A DNA stretch of 64,000 nucleotides from JAHJKV01 sp963678135 (GCA_963678135.1 OY782667.1:806001-870000), one strand, 5' to 3'. Positions 8,437 through 18,304 are shown, numbered from the stretch's first letter. Program-made: numbers and translations. The notes: a model not told the origin generated them from the sequence alone.

Positions 8437-9429
8437 ATGAAGACCATAATCAGTGAGCTTAATAAAAAATCAGTCCTGATTGTTGGCGATCTTATGCTTG
8501 ATCATTACTTGATTGGTGAGGTTGAGCGTATTTCCCCTGAAGCACCTGTTCCCGTTGTGCGCGTTAGAAAAGAAAAGCAGCTTCTTGGCGGAGCTGGGAA
8601 TGTGGCGCAAAACATTGTTTCTCTAGGAGGCGAGGCTGTTTTAGTCTCTATCATTGGCAAAGATACGCAGGGTCATTATCTTGAAAAATTTTGCCAAAAA
8701 GCAGGCGTAAATTCGCATCTTCTTCGTGATCATACAAGGCCTACAACACGAAAAACAAGGGTAATCGCGCATAATCAACAGGTGGTACGTGTCGATCATG
8801 AGCAAACAGAAGTGCCAAAGCCGGCTGTGTATGATCAAATTTTTGCTGTTCTTGAAAAAGAGCTTCCCAGGCACAGGGCTGTTATTCTTTCTGACTATGG
8901 CAAAGGTGTTATTTCCGAGTATTTTATGCAAAGGTTTATGGCTTGTGTGGCGAAATGCGACCCAAAGCCAGTTATCTTGGTTGACCCTAAAATGCGAAAC
9001 TTTTCCCTTTATACAGGGGTTGATATTATCACGCCGAACCGCAAAGAGGCTGGGGAAGGCGCAAAAATGCCTATAGACGGGCAAGAGGATATTCTTAAAG
9101 CCGGAGAGGCGATTTTATCAGAGCTTGCTTGCAAGAATGTCCTTATCACGCTTGGTGCTGAGGGCATGGCTCTTTTTGAAGGAAAAAATAAAGTATCCCA
9201 TATACCTACAGTAGCGCAAAAGGTTTTTGATGTTACTGGAGCCGGAGATACTGTTATTGCGACTTTGGCTCTGGCTCTGGCTACAGGTGCTGATTTACTT
9301 CCGGCCTGTACACTTGCTAATTACGCAGCCGGCATTGTTGTAGGGCAAATCGGCGCAGCCACAGTCAGCCAAGATGATCTTTTACGTTTTTATAATGAAC
9401 ACGGCGCACTTAAGGTCAGTAGCTGGTAG
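8437..9429 (+). CDS. rfaE1: D-glycero-beta-D-manno-heptose-7-phosphate kinase (HldE N-domain type)
   Basis: A PfkB-family sugar kinase that phosphorylates heptose 7-phosphate at C1 for ADP-heptose and LPS inner-core synthesis. Signatures: VGDLMLDHYLIGEVERISPEAP split over the N-terminus, GGAGNVAQN, ILSDYGKGV, DPK, ITPNRKE and the catalytic DVTGAGDT near residue 270. The cytidylyl/adenylyltransferase half of HldE is absent, so this is the stand-alone RfaE1 form (330 aa). The start has AAGGAGAG upstream. Its presence implies a heptose-containing lipopolysaccharide. Confidence 0.95.
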   Translation: MKTIISELNKKSVLIVGDLMLDHYLIGEVERISPEAPVPVVRVRKEKQLLGGAGNVAQNIVSLGGEAVLVSIIGKDTQGHYLEKFCQKAGVNSHLLRDHTRPTTRKTRVIAHNQQVVRVDHEQTEVPKPAVYDQIFAVLEKELPRHRAVILSDYGKGVISEYFMQRFMACVAKCDPKPVILVDPKMRNFSLYTGVDIITPNRKEAGEGAKMPIDGQEDILKAGEAILSELACKNVLITLGAEGMALFEGKNKVSHIPTVAQKVFDVTGAGDTVIATLALALATGADLLPACTLANYAAGIVVGQIGAATVSQDDLLRFYNEHGALKVSSW

Positions 9430-9619
9430 TTTTTGGCTAATAAAATTTGCTTGGGAAAAGAAGAAAAAGGCACTGGATTCTGCGACTTCGCGCAGAATGA
9501 CAAGAATAGGAGACACAAAATGACAAGAGGGTTGTGACCCTAAGATGTCATGCGTTTGCTCTAAAATTTGAATGCCTTTGCCCTAAACATAAGAAAAGAA
9601 ATGAATAGGAAAAAAATCA
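9430..9619. repeat. intergenic REP-like copy
   Basis: Holds one REP-like palindrome (about 9474-9502, form CTGGATTCTGCGACTTCG followed by CGCAGAATGAC) and a copy of the ATGCGTTTGCTCTAAAATTT motif that accompanies other copies. No gene seen. Confidence 0.7.
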
Positions 9620-11224
9620 ATGTTTGAGTTTGTTATTGGCTTTATAATAGGCGGAGTTTTGGCTTGTGCTTGTTTGTGGTTTATTGTGCAAAGCAAGATA
9701 AAATTACGCATTGCACAAAGTGAAAATCAGGCTGAAAAGCAAGTAGCAGTAGCAGAAAATCAAGTAGAGCTTGTGCAAGAACAAATCAAAAATTTACAAC
9801 AACAATCCGCAAAGCTAGAGCAAGAACTACAGGCAGAAAAATCCCAGCATAAAGAAACGTGGGCTACCCTTGCACAGACACAAAATAACAACGCTTCGTA
9901 TCAGGCAAGTATAAAGGCTCTGGAAGAACAAATTTTAAAAAATCAAGAAAATATTACTGATCTCAAGGTCGAAAAAGACAGTCTTAGAGATTCGCAGGAA
10001 TTGCTCAAAGCTGCTCTGGCTGCAAAAGAAAAAGAGCTTGAAGAGCAAAAGAAAAGCAATGAAGAAAAATTTGCCATGCTTGCTGAGGTCAATAAAAAGA
10101 AACTCGAAGAACAAGAAAAAAGCAATAGAGAAAAATTTGAGATACTTGAGGAGGCAAATCAGAAAAAACTTGCACTGCTTCTTGAAGCCAGAGAAGAGCT
10201 TTCAAATCAGTTTAAGGCACTAGCAAGTGATATTCTTGATGAAAAAACAAAAAAATTTACCGAGCAAAATAAGCTCAATTTGGATACTCTGCTCAAGCCC
10301 TTGGCTTCAAACCTTGGGGAGTTCAAAGACACAGTGGAAAAGCATTATGTTCAGGAGGGCAAGGATAGATCGGCCTTACAGGAACAGGTGCAGCATTTAA
10401 TGCAGCTTAACCAGCGTGTTTCAAATGAAGCCAATAATCTGGCGCGTACTCTGAAAGGCGAGGTCAAAAAGCAGGGTATGTGGGGCGAATATGTGCTTGA
10501 GCAATTGCTGGAAAACGCAGGACTTATCAAAGAGCAGCATTATGATGTTCAAAAAAGTTATGTTCTTAAAAATGGAACACGATACCAGCCGGACGCGGTC
10601 CTATATCTGCCAGACAAAAAACATCTTATTGTGGATGCCAAGACTTCTTTGCTGGCCTATGATGAGTATGTGAATGCAGAAGAAGAAAGTGAGCGTGAAA
10701 AAGCTGGAAAGCGTTTGCTACAATCTATCCGTAGCCATTTTATAGGGCTTTCCGCTAAAGAGTATCAAAGTATTCCTGATCTTCAGACTCAAGATTATGT
10801 CATCATGTTTTTGCCCCTAGAACCTGCCTATATTTTGGCAATGTCCCTTGACCGTGGTTTATGGGAAGAAGCGTGGAAAAAGAACGTGCTGCTTGTGAGC
10901 CCTAGTTTGTTTTTATTTGCCGTGCGAACCGTTGCCCATAGCTGGCGCATGGAAGACCAAAAGCAGAATGCACAAGAAATTGCCCAGCGAGGCGAGGCCT
11001 TGTATGATAAATTTGTTAATTTTGTTGCAGATTTGCAGGATGTTGGGCAACGGCTGGGGCAAGCGCAAAAAAGTTATGACAGTGCCTTGAATAAACTCTC
11101 AGAGGGCAGGGGCAACCTTATAAGTCAGGCGAGTAAACTACAGGAGCTTGGCTTAAAACCAAAAAAGACGCTTCCTGATGAGCTTTTGAGTTTAGCTACG
11201 AGCGCAGATATAGAAGGGCAGTAG
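9620..11224 (+). CDS. rmuC: DNA recombination protein RmuC
   Basis: A 534-residue RmuC-family protein, known genetically to limit inversions at short inverted repeats. An N-terminal membrane anchor (residues 2-23, FEFVIGFIIGGVLACACLWF) is followed by a long Glu/Lys/Gln-rich coiled coil (about 30-220). The C-terminal endonuclease-like domain has GEVKKQGMWGEYVLEQLLE, HLIVDAKTSLLAYDEY (probable catalytic D-x-K) and DYVIMFLPLEPAYILA. Given how many inverted repeats this genome carries, an active RmuC is of interest. Confidence 0.95.
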   Translation: MFEFVIGFIIGGVLACACLWFIVQSKIKLRIAQSENQAEKQVAVAENQVELVQEQIKNLQQQSAKLEQELQAEKSQHKETWATLAQTQNNNASYQASIKALEEQILKNQENITDLKVEKDSLRDSQELLKAALAAKEKELEEQKKSNEEKFAMLAEVNKKKLEEQEKSNREKFEILEEANQKKLALLLEAREELSNQFKALASDILDEKTKKFTEQNKLNLDTLLKPLASNLGEFKDTVEKHYVQEGKDRSALQEQVQHLMQLNQRVSNEANNLARTLKGEVKKQGMWGEYVLEQLLENAGLIKEQHYDVQKSYVLKNGTRYQPDAVLYLPDKKHLIVDAKTSLLAYDEYVNAEEESEREKAGKRLLQSIRSHFIGLSAKEYQSIPDLQTQDYVIMFLPLEPAYILAMSLDRGLWEEAWKKNVLLVSPSLFLFAVRTVAHSWRMEDQKQNAQEIAQRGEALYDKFVNFVADLQDVGQRLGQAQKSYDSALNKLSEGRGNLISQASKLQELGLKPKKTLPDELLSLATSADIEGQ

Positions 11225-11540
11225 GGAGGAAGAGCAAGAAAAAGGAAGAACTGGATTCTGCGACTTACGCGCAGAATGACAAGAGGGGGAGAGGGAATTA
11301 AGAAGTTTTGAGTTGAAAAGTAAGGGGAACGCTGGCTGAGCCTGTCGAAGCCAAAGAGAACAAGGAAAGAAGACTGGATCCTGCGACTTACGCGCAGGAT
11401 GACAAAAAGGGTACTCTGTAACCCAAGTTTATTCTGTAACCCAAGTTTATTCTGCGCTTGAAGTTTATTCTGCAATTTCAGCCTACCCTGCAATTGAAGT
11501 TTACTCTGAAACTTACATTTATTCGTAAATTGAAATGCGG
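11225..11540. repeat. two REP-like copies plus an 18-bp degenerate tandem repeat
   Basis: REP-like palindromes are seen at about 11250-11283 and 11374-11405, with the GGCTGAGCCTGTCGAAGCC motif between them. From about 11410 to 11530 there is a degenerate tandem repeat of a unit close to AAGTTTATTCTGTAACCC. No gene is supported here. Confidence 0.75.
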
Positions 11541-11555
11541 TTGCCTCTTTTTAAA

Positions 11556-12386
11556 TCAGCTTCGTACTGCCCTTGCAAAGCCTCTTGCAGTGACTGCTCC
11601 GATAACGATAATCCCTCCAAAAACAGCCCAAGTACCCGGGAGTTCTCCATATCCTAAGGCGACCCAAACTGGATTAAAAATTGGCTCAAGGCTCATAATC
11701 AGTATGGCTTCAAGGGCTGCCAAGCGTTTGATAGCATAGGTATAGAGTAAGAGCGATAAACCTTGCTGGAAAATGCCTAAATACAAGAGTCCAAGCCAGC
11801 CCTCTGTGCTTGGCATGGTCTCAAACATGAAGGGCAGTCCGCAAAGAGCGGTAAGCGCATGTCCCATGATGACAGATTCAAGCGGTGATACTGATTTTTG
11901 AGCACGCATACACAAGGTAAAAACAGCGTAGGATATGCCTGTTATGATAGCAATAATATTACCCCAAAGGCCATTTGCTGAAAGTTTATCAAGGAAGAAA
12001 AGAACCATACCGCTTATTGTTAGCATAATGAATACCCAGTCCGAGCTTCTGGTTTTTTCTTTAAGAAACCAAGGTGCAAATAAAGCTACATATATTGGGG
12101 CAGTATAAGCGAGCAAAATAGCATTGGCTGCAGTGGTTAATTTAGTTGCCAGCACGTTGGTAATCAACAAACCTGCATATGCCACAGCTGCTACCAGCTG
12201 TATCAAAGAAAATTTAAGTTTAAGTTTTTTGCGAAACAAAAGAGTAATGATCAAAGCAGCCAGTGCGCTACGAAAGCCAGTGATAGCCATGGGGTTCCAT
12301 GCAACGAGCTTAATGGCTAATCCGCCTGAGCTCCAAATAAGTGCGGTTATTGCCATCAGCACTATGGCTTTGTTGTGCGTGTTCAT
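11556..12386 (-). CDS. EamA/DMT-family transporter
   Basis: A 276-residue inner-membrane protein with about ten predicted helices in two EamA repeats. MAITALIWSSGGLAIKL opens the first, and the second begins near LSANGLWGNIIAIITGIS. It probably exports a small metabolite or amino acid; substrate unknown. ATG 12386 begins one base after the stop of the upstream marR gene, so the two form a coupled operon and the regulator probably controls this exporter. Confidence 0.9.
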   Translation of the reverse strand: MNTHNKAIVLMAITALIWSSGGLAIKLVAWNPMAITGFRSALAALIITLLFRKKLKLKFSLIQLVAAVAYAGLLITNVLATKLTTAANAILLAYTAPIYVALFAPWFLKEKTRSSDWVFIMLTISGMVLFFLDKLSANGLWGNIIAIITGISYAVFTLCMRAQKSVSPLESVIMGHALTALCGLPFMFETMPSTEGWLGLLYLGIFQQGLSLLLYTYAIKRLAALEAILIMSLEPIFNPVWVALGYGELPGTWAVFGGIIVIGAVTARGFARAVRS

Positions 12387-12387
12387 T

Positions 12388-13059
12388 TTACTCGCGAACA
12401 ATATCTATGTCTCGAAGTACGAGTGGTGCGCTTTGAGGTTTTTTAGATTTATTAGATTCATGAGCTTTATTATTTTTTGTGTTTTGCGCGCGTGGTACTT
12501 CTTGAGATGCTTGAGATTTTTTAGATTTATGAGTTTTATGAGCTTTATGAGCTTTATTATTTTTCATGTTTTGTGCACTCTGTAGTGGGCAGTCAATAGC
12601 ATTTTCAAGAAGCAGAGGGTCTTCACTTATATCCGATTCTAAATTCATGATAAGCATATTGATGAGGCGCACAAAATCATTGGATTCTTGCTCTTGCAGG
12701 CCTTTGAGGGCAAGGTGATGCACTTCTAAGGCACTTGAGACTAAAATAGGTTTGAGTGCTTTGCCCCGTTTTGTCAGTTTGATGATGATCTGTCTGCGGT
12801 CATTGCTATCCTGTTCTTTGCGTATAAGCCTGTCGCGAACCATGCGCTGTAGGGTATTGGAGAGCGTGGGCTGTTCAACATGTATTCTTCGGCATATCTC
12901 GCTTTGTGTTTGCCCGTCTTTTTGCCACAGGCAGAGCAGCACAGGAAATTGCGCTGGACTCACCTCATGCGAAGCAAGGCGAGTACTCATTGCTTGAGAA
13001 AAAAGGCGAGAAAGAAGGCCTACAAGATACGCTGGCGATTGATTATAAACAAATCCCAT
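12388..13059 (-). CDS. MarR-family transcriptional regulator with repeat-derived C-terminal tail
   Basis: Residues 1-150 form a MarR winged helix: SPAQFPVLLCLWQKDGQTQ, then SEICRRIHVEQPTLSNTLQRM and the wing DRLIRKEQDSNDRRQ. MarR proteins usually end near 150 residues. Here a further 60-residue low-complexity Lys/His/Asn/Ser tail follows (about 163-213), encoded by degenerate repeats of AATAAAGCTCAT-like units between 12420 and 12580. It is preceded by GGAGACGGGTC and drives the adjacent EamA transporter. The tail looks like recent repeat expansion into coding sequence. Confidence 0.9.
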   Translation of the reverse strand: MGFVYNQSPAYLVGLLSRLFSQAMSTRLASHEVSPAQFPVLLCLWQKDGQTQSEICRRIHVEQPTLSNTLQRMVRDRLIRKEQDSNDRRQIIIKLTKRGKALKPILVSSALEVHHLALKGLQEQESNDFVRLINMLIMNLESDISEDPLLLENAIDCPLQSAQNMKNNKAHKAHKTHKSKKSQASQEVPRAQNTKNNKAHESNKSKKPQSAPLVLRDIDIVRE

Positions 13060-13507
13060 GACCCGTCTCCATTATATGCTTATAAAATTTCATTATATTT
13101 TTATAACTTTTTGAGCAACTACCATGCTTTATAAAAATTTGCTATGCTCGTGAATAGAGCTACATGGCACGAAGGGAAGGGAGGATAAGAGGGGAAGCGC
13201 TGGCTGAGCCTGCCGAAGCCAAAAGAGCAAAGAAAAAGGCACTGGATCCTGCGACTTCGCGCAGGATGACAAGAGGGGAGGGGAAAGGTAGTATCTCCTA
13301 GGCAGTCTTTTGTAGCCAGTAGCTCGTCAGTACTAGTTTGTAGCCAGTAGCTTGTAGAGAATATTTTGCAGAGTAATTATGTAGTTTATAGGCAGTTGTT
13401 TGTAGATAGTAATTTGCCGATAGTAGTTTGTAGCCAGTAGCTCGTTAGTACTAGTTTGTAGCCAGTAACTCATAAGTACTAGCTTGTCGCTTTATAAGGA
13501 AAATCAG
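13060..13507. repeat. REP-like copy and degenerate tandem repeat upstream of nadE
   Basis: A GGCTGAGCCTGCCGAAGCC motif (about 13200) and a REP-like palindrome (about 13242-13272) are followed from 13308 to 13485 by several degenerate units of the form TTGTAGCCAGTAGCTCGT followed by AGTACTAG. No gene visible. Confidence 0.75.
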
Positions 13508-15175
13508 ATGAAAATAGCTGTGTTGCAACGTAACCCTGTGGTGGGAGATTTAGCTGGGAATGCTGAACGCATTATTGAAAGTGCAAAGCAGGCGAGTAGG
13601 CAAGGTGCCTCATGGTGCATGAGTTCCGAGCTTGCTTTGACTGGCTATCCGCCCAAAGACCTTTTGTTATATCCAAGTTTTCTTGCCCAAGCAAAGCACA
13701 AGGCTCAGGAAATAGCACAGCGCTTGAATGGGGTGATACCTATCTTACTGGGAACAGTGGAAAGCAATCCTAGCAGTTCAGGAAAATCAGGAACAGCAGT
13801 GTATAATGCTGCCTTGTGGTGTGCAGACGGTCAGGTACAAAGGATTTTTCGCAAAAGCCTTTTACCTTGCTATGATGTGTTTGATGAAGCTCGCTATTTT
13901 GAGTCCGGATATGATGCTAGCAATGAATCCGCGAATATTTTGCACTATATGGGAATGAAAATTGGGGTGACTATTTGTGAGGATGCGTGGAATGATGCCA
14001 GTTTTGGCCTAGCACAAAAATATCAGCAAGACCCGGTTAAGGTTCTTTGTAGTCAAGGCATTGATCTCTTGCTGAATCTTTCAGCCTCACCGTTTTCACT
14101 TGCCAAGCAAAAGGCACGAGAACAGATGTTTGCCTCGCTTGCAACAAAGTACGGCATACCCATTGTTTATTCCAATCAGTATGGTGGCAATGACGAACTT
14201 ATTTTTGATGGACGTAGCTTTGCCGTGAATGCTGAAGGAAAAGTTTTTGCTAGAGCAAAGAGCTTTGCCCAAGATATACTGATTGTGAATACAAAAAAGA
14301 GCACAGGAAGTATTACCGAGTATGATCATAATATCTTTGCGGAAACATTTTTTGCCTTACGCACTGGACTGCGAGATTATTTGCATAAAAATGGCTTTTC
14401 AAAAGTAGTGCTCGGACTTTCCGGTGGCATTGATTCTGCGGTCACAGCAACTCTTGCCAGATATGCCCTTGGCAAAGAAAATGTCCTTGGCCTGCTTATG
14501 CCTTCCCCGTATTCAAGCCAAGGTTCAGTTGATGATGCCCTGCAGCTAGCCAAGCTTTTGGGCATACACACCCAAATTTTGCCTATTGAACCTATTATGA
14601 AGGAGTTTGAGCAAACGCTTGCTCCTGCCTTTGAGGGAGAGATTGCCGGCCTTACTGAAGAAAATCTACAAGCACGGATTCGGGGCAATTTGCTTATGGC
14701 TGTATCAAACCAGCTGGGAGCTTTATTGCTTGCAACTGGCAATAAAAGTGAACTTGCAGTGGGCTATTGTACGCTTTACGGGGACATGTGCGGAGGGCTC
14801 AGTGTTTTATCTGATTTAACAAAGGCGGATGTTTATGGACTTGCACAGTGGATAAATGAGCATTTTGGAGCAAGCATACCGCCAGCCTGTATGAGCAAGC
14901 CTCCGTCTGCCGAGCTGCGCCCTGATCAGCTGGATAGCGACAATTTGCCTGCATATGATATTTTAGATGCTATTCTTGAGCTGCATGTAGAGCAGCATAA
15001 AGGAGCGCAAGAAATTATTGCCATGGGTTATAGGGAGCAGGATGTTTATAAGATTTTAGCACTGGTCAAAAGCGCAGAATTCAAGCGCAAGCAGGCAGTG
15101 CCTGGTTTGAAAATTCGTCCAAGGTCATTTGGCATTGGCTGGCGTATGCCAGTCGCAGCACGATTTGAGCTATAG
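13508..15175 (+). CDS. nadE: glutamine-dependent NAD+ synthetase
   Basis: Amidates nicotinate adenine dinucleotide to NAD+, with ammonia from glutamine. The 555-residue protein joins an N-terminal nitrilase-type glutaminase (SSELALTGYPPKDLL with the catalytic Glu; the GVTICEDAW nucleophile Cys block) to a C-terminal ATP-pyrophosphatase synthetase (GLSGGIDSAVTATLA P-loop; GNKSELAVGYCTLYGDMCGG). ATG 13508 is chosen over TTG 13484 because TAAGGAAAATC precedes it and MKIAVLQRNP is the canonical start. Confidence 0.96.
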   Translation: MKIAVLQRNPVVGDLAGNAERIIESAKQASRQGASWCMSSELALTGYPPKDLLLYPSFLAQAKHKAQEIAQRLNGVIPILLGTVESNPSSSGKSGTAVYNAALWCADGQVQRIFRKSLLPCYDVFDEARYFESGYDASNESANILHYMGMKIGVTICEDAWNDASFGLAQKYQQDPVKVLCSQGIDLLLNLSASPFSLAKQKAREQMFASLATKYGIPIVYSNQYGGNDELIFDGRSFAVNAEGKVFARAKSFAQDILIVNTKKSTGSITEYDHNIFAETFFALRTGLRDYLHKNGFSKVVLGLSGGIDSAVTATLARYALGKENVLGLLMPSPYSSQGSVDDALQLAKLLGIHTQILPIEPIMKEFEQTLAPAFEGEIAGLTEENLQARIRGNLLMAVSNQLGALLLATGNKSELAVGYCTLYGDMCGGLSVLSDLTKADVYGLAQWINEHFGASIPPACMSKPPSAELRPDQLDSDNLPAYDILDAILELHVEQHKGAQEIIAMGYREQDVYKILALVKSAEFKRKQAVPGLKIRPRSFGIGWRMPVAARFEL

Positions 15176-15202
15176 TTTTTGAGAAAAAAGCAGGGCTATT
15201 GC

Positions 15203-16585
15203 ATGGGGTTTGCAGCTAGATATAAAGGCAAGGGAGGGTATGCTCATCTTTTAACCATTGGCTTGCCTTTGGTCATGAGTATGCTGTCCCATTCCCTTAT
15301 GCAGTTTACGGATCGTATTTTTTTAGCCAATTATTCACTTGATGCAATTGCAGCTGCCCTGCCTGCTGCGGTCAGTGCTTTTTTATTCCTTTCTTTTTTC
15401 ATGGGTGTTGCCGAGTATACAAGCGTTTTTGTAGCCCAGTACACGGGTGCAGCTCAGCCTGAGCTGGTGGGCGCAACGCTTTGGCAGGGCTTATGGTTTT
15501 GCATCCCTGCAAGCCTTATTCTTATGGCTTTAAGTTTTTTCTCTGAAATACTTTTTGCTCTTGGTGGACATCCTGCACATTTGATCCCTTTGGAAACTGC
15601 CTATTTTAATATTTTAATGATGGGCGGTGGTTTTGTGGCTGTATCAACCACCCTGTCCTGCTTTTATTCAGGACGGGGCATGACCTTGCCAGTTATGATT
15701 GTCAACATCATTGGCACAGTAGTGAATATTCCGCTCGATTACGCCTTGATCAATGGCTATGGGATTTTTCCGGAAATGGGCATTAGGGGGGCAGGTATAG
15801 CCACGGTCATTAGCTCTGGAGTCATTGTTGTGCTTTTTTCTGCAATGATCTTTAACTCGAAAAACAATGCCGAGTTTGGGGTTTGGAAAAAGCGAGCCTT
15901 TGATCCTCAGCTTTTTTTGCGCTTTTTGCGTTATGGACTGCCAGGCGGAGTGAATTTTTTTGTTGATATTTTTGGCATTAGCTTTTTTGTTTTTATGATT
16001 GGCAGACTTGGAACCACTGAACTGGCTGCTACCAACATGGCTATATCTTTGGACATGATAGCGTTTTTACCTATTGTGGGTATGGGGATTGCTGCTGGGG
16101 TGGTGGTAGGGCAGGGCATTGGAGCTGGCAGGCCAGAAATTGGGGTACGGGGAACGTACAGCGCACTGCACTTAAATCTGCTGTATATGTGCATAATGGC
16201 AGCTTTGTTTGTGTTTTTTCCAAAGCCACTGATTGCGCTTTTTCAGGATAGGCAAATGAATGCTGCACAGTTTGCTGCCGTAGCGGAAACAGGCAGGCAT
16301 ATGCTACAGTATGTTGCGGTATATTCCATTTTTGATGCCGTGGCCATTACCTATTGCGGTTCACTCAAAGGAGCTGGGGATATACGTTTTGTGATGTGGA
16401 TGTTAGTTTTTTGTTCCCTAGGCTGCTTGATTTTACCGACTATAGTAATCTTAACATACTACCCTTCGCTAGGCTGGCGTGGTCTATGGATTTGCCTTAC
16501 AATGTATATTTTTGTGCTAGGCGCGGTCACGCATTTTCGCTTTAGGGGCGGTAAATGGAAGAAAATGAGCGTGATAGGGAGATAG
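15203..16585 (+). CDS. MATE-family multidrug exporter
   Basis: About 460 residues with twelve predicted membrane helices and the duplicated MATE architecture. The first half begins LLTIGLPLVMSMLSHSLMQF with DRIFLANYS; the second half begins about residue 235 (FLRFLRYGLPGGVNFFVDIF). Such proteins export drugs or metabolites using Na+ or H+ gradients. It follows nadE by under 30 bp and may be co-transcribed. ATG 15203 is preferred over the upstream TTG. Confidence 0.92.
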   Translation: MGFAARYKGKGGYAHLLTIGLPLVMSMLSHSLMQFTDRIFLANYSLDAIAAALPAAVSAFLFLSFFMGVAEYTSVFVAQYTGAAQPELVGATLWQGLWFCIPASLILMALSFFSEILFALGGHPAHLIPLETAYFNILMMGGGFVAVSTTLSCFYSGRGMTLPVMIVNIIGTVVNIPLDYALINGYGIFPEMGIRGAGIATVISSGVIVVLFSAMIFNSKNNAEFGVWKKRAFDPQLFLRFLRYGLPGGVNFFVDIFGISFFVFMIGRLGTTELAATNMAISLDMIAFLPIVGMGIAAGVVVGQGIGAGRPEIGVRGTYSALHLNLLYMCIMAALFVFFPKPLIALFQDRQMNAAQFAAVAETGRHMLQYVAVYSIFDAVAITYCGSLKGAGDIRFVMWMLVFCSLGCLILPTIVILTYYPSLGWRGLWICLTMYIFVLGAVTHFRFRGGKWKKMSVIGR

Positions 16586-16625
16586 AGTGTGGATTTTGCA
16601 TAATGTACTCCTATTTTTATATATC

Positions 16626-17768
16626 TTAAAAATTTGTACTGCGCATCTCAATTTCTTTGAGTAAATCAATAGCGTCAGGTTCTCCTAGCTCAACAGCGCT
16701 GTTGAGCCACTTAAAACCTTCGAGGTCATTATCACGCCCACCCAAATCAAAAAGGATTCTGGCTAAACTCACTTGTGCTTTTGGAAAATCTTTTTTAGCT
16801 AAGTCTAAATATATATTTTTAGCTTGCCTTATATCTTGGATGCCCCCAAGACCGTACTCATAACAAATTCCAAGCACAAAACTCGCTTCATCATTGCCCA
16901 TTTGGGACGCTTTTTTTATCAAGGCTATTCCCTTATAAACATCTTTTTTTACACATTTCCCTTCAAAATACATTTGCCCCATCAATGCAATGGACATAGT
17001 ATCCTTTGCCTCAATAGCTTGTTCTAATAAACGAATAGCTTTAGTACAACTCTTTGGGACACCTTCTCCAGACATATATATCGTAGCTAATGTTCTTGTC
17101 GATTCAATACGTCCTCGTTTATGGGCAGCTTGAAACCAATGAACAGCTTTTTCATAGTCCTTTGGAATGCCACGTCCTTCAAAATACACAACACCTAAAT
17201 TATGCTGAGCGAGTGCATTGCCTTGTTTCGCTAAAGGCAACAAAAATTGGAAAAATTTTTTATAATCCTCTTCAACGTAGTAGTATGAACCTAAGGTATA
17301 AATCTGAATATTTCCATAAAACTGACTTTCACGAATCATTGGAGCTAATGGACCATATAAAAGCCCAAGCAGCAAACAAAATAAAATAGTGATAACTATT
17401 CTGTGTTTTTTTGATTTTTTAGCAACAAGTTTTTCATTGACTGTAAAAGTTTTAAGTGACTCTGCTCTTATTTCTGATTCTAATAATGCTTCTTTACTGC
17501 CAATTTTGAAAAAAATTCTCCACGAACTTTTAAATTTGCTGGCAGAAAAACTCCATTGGGTAATATTATCTGGTTTATTTTCACTAGTCACTATTTCATA
17601 GATAAAACGTATATAGTCAGTAAGCAAGGCATCAAAAGGCAACATAATTATAATGGCATGTTGTACGACAGTTGTGCAGCCACTAAGAAGAAGTGGAAAC
17701 AACAAGACACATATTATAGTAAAAGCAAATCTTACGGCAATTTTTTTCAAGACAGTAAACAATGACAT
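16626..17768 (-). CDS. Sel1-repeat lipoprotein-like membrane protein
   Basis: A 380-residue protein. An N-terminal hydrophobic segment ends LLLSGC, a possible lipobox. A second membrane helix sits near residues 125-147 (HRIVITILFCLLLGLLYG region). Five or so Sel1-like repeats follow (for example ALAQHNLGVVYFEGRGIPKD). Sel1 repeats mediate protein-protein contacts, often in envelope signalling. ATG 17768 is chosen because AAGGTAGG lies just upstream. It precedes a DUF805 gene on the same strand; a remnant of a second copy of its 5' end lies at 18232-18290. Confidence 0.85.
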   Translation of the reverse strand: MSLFTVLKKIAVRFAFTIICVLLFPLLLSGCTTVVQHAIIIMLPFDALLTDYIRFIYEIVTSENKPDNITQWSFSASKFKSSWRIFFKIGSKEALLESEIRAESLKTFTVNEKLVAKKSKKHRIVITILFCLLLGLLYGPLAPMIRESQFYGNIQIYTLGSYYYVEEDYKKFFQFLLPLAKQGNALAQHNLGVVYFEGRGIPKDYEKAVHWFQAAHKRGRIESTRTLATIYMSGEGVPKSCTKAIRLLEQAIEAKDTMSIALMGQMYFEGKCVKKDVYKGIALIKKASQMGNDEASFVLGICYEYGLGGIQDIRQAKNIYLDLAKKDFPKAQVSLARILFDLGGRDNDLEGFKWLNSAVELGEPDAIDLLKEIEMRSTNF

Positions 17769-17804
17769 ATTCACCTACCTTGCAATAACAGCAATTTCAC
17801 TTCA

Positions 17805-18143
17805 CTATCCACTGCAAGTTGCTATAGGTTCGCTTTTTAAAAGCATCAAACCTAAAGGTACTCCAGAGCTCATAAATGCTAATGAAAACAGAAAGAGGAT
17901 CCACAAAGTCCAACCTTTATAACCAATGTCACGTAATCTTCTAAAGAAGACTGCGATATATGGGAGAAGAGTGCCTAATGTATAAAATACAAAAATAAAA
18001 AGGTTACCAAAGACAATGGCATCCAGAATAGCTAAGGCAATCTGTATAAGCGAATGGACAAGAAAAAACATCCAAAATTCTTTACGACTTGCTCTGCCCT
18101 TAAATACTGCATACTTTTTTAAGACTTCAAAATACCATTTCAT
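17805..18143 (-). CDS. DUF805 membrane protein, copy 1 (altered C-terminus)
   Basis: A 112-residue inner-membrane protein of the DUF805 (YhaH-like) family. It starts MKWYFEVLKKYAVFKGRASR, with FW, several hydrophobic helices and a conserved RRLRDIGYKGW motif. Family function is unknown. The usual C-terminal segment (NKYG-P motif, present in copy 2) is missing and replaced by LKSEPIATCSG, so this copy is probably truncated by rearrangement. A strong GAGGAGGAATT precedes the ATG. Confidence 0.88.
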   Translation of the reverse strand: MKWYFEVLKKYAVFKGRASRKEFWMFFLVHSLIQIALAILDAIVFGNLFIFVFYTLGTLLPYIAVFFRRLRDIGYKGWTLWILFLFSLAFMSSGVPLGLMLLKSEPIATCSG

Positions 18144-18231
18144 AATTCCTCCTCAGGATATTTATTTACGATAGCATAAAAAAAACAAGATACATCCACT
18201 ACATTATCAGTAAAATTATTTTACAGAACAT

Positions 18232-18290
18232 AATGACATACTCACCTACCATTCAACAACAGCAACTCCACTGCCGTCAGGAGCAATTTT
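18232..18290 (-). pseudogene. remnant of a second Sel1-gene start
   Basis: This stretch matches, with a few changes, the first bases and ribosome-binding region of the Sel1 gene (about 17762-17822). It has the same position relative to the second DUF805 gene. It shows that a Sel1-DUF805 unit was duplicated in tandem and one Sel1 copy was lost. Confidence 0.6.
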
Positions 18291-18304
18291 AAATATTTTT
18301 GATG

